DNA from: Pontederia crassipes
Taxonomy: Eukaryota; Streptophyta; Magnoliopsida; Commelinales; Pontederiaceae
Length of the DNA stretch: 64,000 nt
Direction: 5' to 3'
Assembly (NCBI GenBank): GCA_030549335.1
Contig: JAUKPH010000017.1
Coordinates: 10,129,501-10,193,500 of the forward strand
Shown here piece after piece: positions 57,782 through 64,000 of this stretch; the first letter of the stretch is position 1, and each line of letters begins with the position of its first letter. The notes under the pieces are model-generated. The model did not search any database. It worked only from the letters and a program-made list of their open reading frames with translations, and was not told where the DNA came from. Made by a program: the position numbers and the translations under genes.

Positions 57782-58075
57782 CACTACAAGAAAAAGATAT
57801 ATTTCCCACGGCTTGAACCGTCAAATTGTGAAGAACCCGTCGAAAAAAAAAGTTGTGATGATTTTTTTCGACGGAAACGTCGAAAAATCGCTCATTGTAA
57901 ATATTTTTGACAAGTAATATGAATCTGTCGAAAATTCTCATGACTCCCATGGTTCAAGTCGTAGGAACTTTTCACGGCTTGAATCATTAGAAGTTCCCGC
58001 AGTTCAAGCCGTGGGAAGTTTCCACGGACTGAGCCGTGGCAAGTTTCCACGGAAATGTTGATTTTTCTTATAATG
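57782..58075. mobile_element. Short CACTA element, CCCACGGC subfamily (294 bp)
   Basis: The left end is CACTACAAGAAAAAGA. The right end is mutated to TTTTTCTTATAATG. Flanks are TTG and TGG, a one-mismatch duplication. The interior has repeated CCCACGGCTTGAACCGT / AGCCGTGGGAAGTT units like those at 53930-54779. Confidence 0.75.
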
Positions 58076-59663
58076 TGGTTCATGTTGATTTTTAAAAAAA
58101 AAAAGACTTTGGCGATCAATTCGCGATTGAACCGGAAGAACCGTTTAGTCTGAACCGATTTAAAATTTTTCATTATGATATTGTCCTATAGATATAATGA
58201 AAACTTAGGCAAGGGCATATCATCCCCTCTTTGCACTCCGGATGGTCACCTCTCCCTGCATGCCATTCATGTTGGTTGATACAATTAGTTGAATAGTATT
58301 AGTGGAACTAATATCGATATTTAATTCCTAAAGTCATCAATTTTATCAAAGTTTACTTCCGGTTCCGTATGAACATAAAATTGGTTGGATGCCAATAATT
58401 ATGCAGCACATGCATGAATCTAAATCAAATTTGGCCATGATGGCGCAAAATGTCAAAGTACGTATTTAGCACGGTCTCGAATGATGCTGAATTATAATTT
58501 TCTTTTGTTTTTGAGTGGTTGGTAGATGCCCACGTATATTAATTTTTTTAATAAGAAAATTACAAAGGGATGTCACTGTGTTATCCATATTGATATTCTT
58601 GATCTTTATGATAGAAATCAACATCTCAATCAATTCAAATTGCTTGCATGAATTGATTATAAAAAAAATATTTTTATAATTAAGGTGCAAGATTCTATGC
58701 TTCTTAAAAGTCCATTCATTTTAGTTTTCATTGACCGCATGGTTATTTTGCAAGACTGTTTTTCCTCAAAATGTTGAATTCTATTTTTTTTATAATATGT
58801 CGTTATTTCTATTACATCATACATTTATACGTATCATTTATGGAACAAAATTTAATTATTTCTTTACAAATACATTTTATTCATTTCCATGTTTTTCAAG
58901 TTTTCAATTCTTTCCCCACCTCCTAACCTTTATCATTGTTCGATTATATATTTCTAATTGTTTTTACCTTGAAAAATATATGTTGAAATTAATAATGGTT
59001 ACTAAACACATATAATGGAAAAAGAAAGATAATTTTGTCACAAAAAATATTCATTGCAGGTAAAAGGTGTTTTTCCTTTCTCTCGAGTATTATATTTTAT
59101 GATTATATATGAAATTTAATGCTTATCTTTGCAAATATATTAGTATTTTTTATTAAATTAATTCTTCATTTACAAATCTAGTTAATAATCAGAAATTGAT
59201 CTTTTCTATTTAAAAATAAAAGCATTTAAAATTGAAGTCAAAGTGATATAAGTCAAATTGATCTTTTCTATTTTTGGAATGATTTTTTTGGAAATCCTAC
59301 TTTCATATAATATAATTTAAACATGTATATAATAAAATAATTAATATAAAAATATTTAATGTTATATTAAATATGAAATATACTAATTTAAAATTATAAA
59401 ATTAGAGTACGATAATATGATAGAAAAATATGTAATTTTATACAAAAAATATCATATTTATAATAAAAAATTTGATGGCATATGAATTAATTATATAAAT
59501 AAAAATAGACTCCACCTATCTAACCTCTAGAAAATCAAATTTTTTTTATATCCCTAATATCAATATATAAAGTTGGTCAATCAAGTTAATGCTTCTTTTT
59601 TGTTCGTATAGAAATAATGTTTTTCCTTGCAATTCAATTTTCATGGTCATGCCCTAGATCTTT

Positions 59664-59666
<3 letters not shown>
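58076..59666. other. Strongly AT-rich spacer
   Basis: No gene, RNA or complete repeat recognised. Confidence 0.5.
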
Positions 59667-59708
<42 letters not shown>

Positions 59709-61034
59709 TGGAAAGATGAGAAAGTGAGAAAATTTAAAAAAGAAGCGGCGGGATAGTGAAATTTTAATTACCGACAGCTATGATCGTCGAAAACTTAGCA
59801 AATATTTATTTTTAAAGTTATCGATGATCGTGATCGTCGAAAATTATTTAATTATAAAAATAAAATACTATATTTAGTTATATATAATATATATATTTTA
59901 GTTTACTGATGATTTGAACTGTCGGTAATTATTATCGACGGTGCGAACCGTCGAAAATTACGATTATCCAAATTGTCGCTAATTATATTAATAAAATACT
60001 CTTTATATTAATGGTCATGATCGACAAAAATTATTTAATTATAAAAATAAAATACTATATTTAGTTATATATAATATATATTTTTTAGTTTACCGACGGT
60101 TTGAACTGTCACTAATTATTACCGATGGTCCGGACCGTCGAAAATTGCGACAGTTTATACTATCGCTAATTATATTAATAAAATACTCCTTATATTATAT
60201 TAATTTTTATTTACCGACCATTGGAATCGTCAAAAATTGCGATGGTTTAAACTGTCACTAATTATATTAATAAAATACTCTTTATAATATATTATTTTAC
60301 ATTTACTGACGATTAGGACCGTCGAAAATTGCGAAGGATAGATATCCGTCAAAAATTTCGACATTCCTAATCGTCAAAAAATAAAATAATAAAATAATAG
60401 ATTATATAATTTATTATTTTCATTTCAAAAATTATGACGGTCCGAACTGTCGCTAATTATATTAATAAAATACTCCTTATATTATATTACTTTTTATTTA
60501 CCGACGGTCGTGACCGTAAAAAATTATTTAATTATAAAAATAAAATACTATATTTAGTTATATATAATATATATTTTTTAGTTTACTGACGGTTTGAACT
60601 GTCGCTAATTATTACTGACGGTCCGGACTGTCGGAAATTGTGATGGTTCGAACTGTCGCTAATTATATTAATAAAATAATCTTTATATTATATTATTTTT
60701 TATTTACCCATGGTCGGGACTGTCAAAAATTACGATGGTTTAAATTGTCACTAATTATATTAATAAAATACTCCTTATAATATATTATTTCATATTTACT
60801 GACGGTCAGGATCGTCAAAAATTGTGACGGATAGATATCCGTCGAAAATTTTGACGTTCCTAATCGTCAAAAAATAAAATAATAATATAATAAATTACAT
60901 AATTTATTATTTTTATTTTCGATGATTGTGGCCGTTTCGACGGATCGCTATCTGTCGCAAAATCCGTCGCAAATTATGACGAATTCCTATCCGTCAAAAA
61001 CTGCTCGTCGGAAAATCTAAATTTTCTTGTAGTG
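59667..61034. mobile_element. CACTA element, 5'-truncated at its TA tract
   Basis: It begins directly in a (TA)n run (59667-59706) followed by the core GGTGGAAAGATGAGAAAGTG, and ends CTAAATTTTCTTGTAGTG at 61034. The left half, present in siblings, is missing. The remainder has at least five repeats of a roughly 150-190 bp module containing GTTTGAACTGTCGCTAATTA and TATTAATAAAATACTC, more copies than in any sibling here. Confidence 0.8.
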
Positions 61035-61426
61035 GGTGTGTTTTGTTTCTTTTAGTATGTAAAACCCTGAAAGGCCTTTAAGCCAAATAAATGCTTGCAT
61101 GTTGGAATATATAGATGATACTTGCATGTATGCCCTTGTTTTCAAATACATGGACTAGATTTCAGGGTTCATATATTGTGGGAAAGTGTAGTATACATCT
61201 CCATAGATTTCAACCGAGGATCAATCTAATTATTTTTGCCAAGAAAATAATTTATTGCAATCAAATACAGGCTTATGGTTTTCTGCCTTCTGCCCCTAAG
61301 AGAGGGAGGGAGAGATTAGAGGGGGAGGGGAGAGAGTGAGGTTGCCCACTGAGGAATCTAGAGAAGAGATCAAAGAGAGATTGCTGGTAGACAGGAATGA
61401 ACAAGGGCCATGGGAACCAACACCCG
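61035..61426. other. Spacer, nothing recognised
   Basis: A GAGAGGGAGGG-rich patch lies at 61299-61340. No gene signature. Confidence 0.45.
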
Positions 61427-62488
61427 CACTAGAAGAAAAATGAACATTTCTGACGGCCTCATATATCAGAAAACCAAGAAAATCTGTCAGAAATCAAAGT
61501 TCAGAAACGATATGTCAAAAAAGTGCGCGTTGCAAAATTTTCCCACGGGCGCAAAAATTCGTCGCAAGTTTCGACGGGTGTGCCCATCAGAAGTTGCAAT
61601 GGTAGTTTGTTCGTCAAAACTTCCAACGGCTACACCGTAGTTCCGATGGCCCGAACTGAACGATGACACTATATCAGTCAAAACTTATGACGGTTAACAA
61701 AACTTTCGGCAGTTATAAACTTTTTTGATGGCTTTGTCCGTTAGAATTATTTTTCATAATATAAAAAAATTTGGCCGCCCGCGACCTAATCCGACTGTGG
61801 GACACCAAATCCGACCACCTAGAGGCCGATCCGTCGTCGTGTGGCCGAAACAAGCCACTCACGGCCTGTTCCGCAGCCAGGTGCCCGGATCAGGAAGCCT
61901 CGTGAGCTGATTCGGCTGCCAACAGCCTGATCAGGATGCCTCTCGGCTGATCCGGCCACTTGTGACCTGTTTTATCACCAGGCGGCCGGATCCGATGGCC
62001 TCACGAGTCAACCTGGCTGCCCACAATTTATTCTCATGGTGGATCTGGCTGCTAGCGGTCGGATAGGTCACGGGCTGTCGGATTCGACTGTCTCGTGGCC
62101 AGATGGCAGAGGGCGGAGCTTGATTGCCGAGGGGAGAGGGAGCCATGGCGGGGGAGTGAGAGGGGAGAGACAGACGGTAGGGGAGAGGGAAGAGAGTGTA
62201 AAATATATAGGAGGAGCCGAGGAAATAGGCAGGAACGAAATTAAAATTATTGAAGTGGCGGAGAAAGTAGGCAGAAACGAAATTTGAATTATCGAAGGCT
62301 GAGCCCGTCGGAAATACCAACGGGTAGAGCCTTCGGTAATATTAATAATAAAATATTATATATATTATATATTTTATTACATATGATTATAATATTTATT
62401 TAATTACCAACAGCTATGTCCGTTGGAATTATTGACGAATACCACTCCATCGATATTTTCGACGGGTAAGGCCGTCGATAATAATAAT

Positions 62489-62740
62489 CAAGGGCGGACC
62501 CAGAACAAAAAAAATAAGGGGGGCTAAGTTGGAGATGAGGACCTCTACCATGGGTTGCAAGCATTCTTACCACTAGAACCAAGGGACTTTTTAAACAAAA
62601 TGTATATAAATTTAATTTAAGGAGGGCCAAAAATAGTTTTTTACTTTAAAATTTATATTTTAATATATGTAACTAATAAAAAAATTTAAAAATTAGGAGG
62701 GGCCAGGCCCCCCCTCATCCTGTATGTGGGTTCGCCCTTG
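62489..62740. mobile_element. hAT-type MITE (252 bp)
   Basis: The ends CAAGGGCGGACCCAGA and (reverse-complemented) CAAGGGCGAACCCACA are inverted repeats. ATAATAAT at 62481-62488 and 62741-62748 is an 8-bp duplication, as made by hAT transposases, although the flank is itself an ATA repeat. The interior includes a GGGGGGGCC-type run on one strand. Confidence 0.75.
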
Positions 62741-62929
62741 ATAATAATAAAAAATATATTATAAATTATGTTATGTAATTACGAGTTATTATGATGCAAT
62801 GAAATTAGTATGGATTTCAATAGTGAGACGAGTTATTAGGATGTTAGATCAGTATGGATGCAATGATATTTTTGGTATTTTCAATTTTTTAATTTTTTTG
62901 GACTATTTACATACTATGCAAATACATAA

Positions 62930-63591
62930 GGGGGCGTTTCTTCTAGAGGTAATCTTTGTAGATTACCAGATAATATTGTATTAAATTACTTGGGCCCACC
63001 ACATTACCTTGTTCATTTGTGATAAGTAATGGACAACATTGCCCAGGGAATCCACATTACTTATGAAGTGGCAACGCAGATTGTCTATGGGAGAATAGGC
63101 AATCTATATTACCACCTGGATTGTAATCTTTTAAATTTTACTTTCCCCATTTGTCCTTTCCAATTTTATTTAAATAAATTCTAAAATACATTGAATAAAT
63201 TATAATAATAATTAAATAAAGTATAAAATTAATTAAATAAATACTATAATTATTATGACTATATTATTATCATATTTTAAAATATATTAATTATTTTATA
63301 AATTTAAATTTTATAGGTGAGAATATATATTTGTGATTTAAGTTTACGAAGTTAAAAATAATTTATATATCTAAACATAATTCTTTTGATTAGGGGTATA
63401 TTGGTAAAAATTATATATTAACTCATAAATTTGTATTTTCTTATAAATAACTAATATGGATTGCTAGATAGGTTACTTATGCATAGTAAATAAGGTAATG
63501 TACATTGCTGGCAATTTAACAAGTGACAATCTTTTTTAGAGGCAATCTACATTGCTAGGTAATGTTGAATGGCAATGCAGTGAACACACCC
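62930..63591. mobile_element. PIF/Harbinger (Tourist)-like MITE (662 bp)
   Basis: The start GGGGGCGTTTCTTC and the reverse complement of the end, GGGTGTGTTCACTG, are imperfect inverted repeats flanked by TAA (62927-62929 and 63592-63594). Subterminal GGTAATCTT/GATTACC words recur near both ends. Non-coding. Confidence 0.65.
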
Positions 63592-63594
63592 TAA

Positions 63595-63749
63595 GTGAAT
63601 AAAAATAGGCCTCCTATGTGTCGGCATGGACACAATAGAGTCATCACACACCTCCATAAAACTATTAAACATAAATAAATACGAATATAATATTTATTTA
63701 ATTACTGACGGCTGGTTCCGTCAATATTTTTGACGGGTAGGACCGTCGG
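63595..63749. other. Residual CACTA sequence before the LTR
   Basis: Holds the last visible CGACGG-family repeats of the 61427 element. Confidence 0.5.
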
Positions 63750-64000
63750 TGTTAGAGCAAAGTTTTTATGCTCTATAAACTTATATTTTGATGATACAAA
63801 TCTCGAAATATTATAGTAATATTTAAAATGTTAAAAAAATTTAAATAGAAATGAGTTGCTTCATGCATTAAATTTTTTATTCATATTTATTTATGTTCCC
63901 ACGAGATTTACATTAATAGATGAATATAAAAGTTATAGATAATTCTCTTATCTTTGTAGAGAATCAAGAATCGTCTCATTTGGACAACCTATGTTTAAGT
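63750..64000 (+). repeat. Start of an LTR of the 35884-40682 family, plus strand
   Basis: TGTTAGAGCAAAGTTTTTAT, then TATATTTTGATGATACAAAT and ...GTAGAGAATC, aligns with the minus-strand start of the LTRs ending at 37225 and 40682. It begins within a CACTA repeat (GACCGTCGG before it) and continues past the window edge. Confidence 0.7.

Larger units (their letters stand above)
61427..63749. mobile_element. CACTA-family element with three later insertions
   Basis: The left end is CACTAGAAGAAAAATG. CGACGG-type repeats, a GC-rich block (61770-62110) and GGGAGAGG-rich DNA follow the family layout. A hAT MITE (62489-62740) and a PIF-like MITE (62930-63591) lie inside. Family repeats reappear at 63700-63749 (ACTGACGG...GACCGTCGG), where an LTR starts. 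Its right end is not in the window. Confidence 0.65.

Noticed and set aside
1..64000. CRISPR arrays, bacterial operons or phage genes
   Set aside because: The repeats are transposon subterminal arrays without regular unique spacers; everything else is plant-nuclear in character.

Overview
This window looks like intergenic, transposon-rich nuclear DNA from a flowering plant. The evidence is short introns with GT/AG borders, plant-type GDSL and SAUR sequences, Ty1/copia and Ty3/gypsy LTR elements with initiator-Met-tRNA primer sites, LINE relics, and many CACTA (En/Spm-type) transposons ending in CACTACAAGAAAA / TTTTCTTGTAGTG. GC-rich exons in the one intact gene, set in AT-rich surroundings, lean toward a monocot, but the sequence alone does not settle the species. 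Roughly 60% or more of the window can be assigned to mobile elements, many of them nested.

Layout. 1-3.1 kb: AT-rich spacer with a 318-bp CACTA mini-element. 3.1-8.2 kb: decayed Copia element (5' LTR, PBS, gag, protease, integrase, RT, RNase H) broken by a CACTA fragment. 9.0-10.3 kb: probable LTR relic. 10.8-18.7 kb: CACTA relic with a plus-strand Transposase_24-type gene, whose intron holds a complete 4.9-kb CACTA element carrying its own minus-strand Transposase_24 gene. 19.2-21.5 kb: CACTA element containing an 830-bp Mutator-like element with a 9-bp target duplication. 21.9-30.7 kb: minus-strand Ty3/gypsy element; one LTR carries a LINE ORF1 fragment and the RT carries a solo LTR of the 3.1-kb Copia family. 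30.85-31.14 kb: SAUR pseudogene. 31.8-33.6 kb: CACTA element. 35.6-42.3 kb: minus-strand LINE split by a gag-only Copia-type element with a 5-bp target duplication. 44.3-45.4 and 46.1-48.0 kb: two complete CACTA elements. 50.1-51.9 kb: the only intact protein gene, a five-exon GDSL esterase/lipase. 53.9-54.8 and 57.8-58.1 kb: CACTA elements of a distinct subfamily. 55.29-55.37 kb: a near-perfect hairpin whose 3' arm resembles miR159/miR319, with a TATA box on the minus strand. 59.7-61.0 kb: truncated CACTA. 61.4-63.75 kb: CACTA holding a hAT MITE and a PIF/Harbinger-like MITE, then cut by an LTR of the 35.9-kb family that leaves the window.

There is no operon or joint pathway. The functional candidates are the GDSL gene and the miR159/319-like hairpin. 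The rest records layered transposition: LINE, then Copia into it; Gypsy, then a Copia later reduced to a solo LTR; CACTA, then CACTA, MULE, hAT, PIF and LTR insertions into it.
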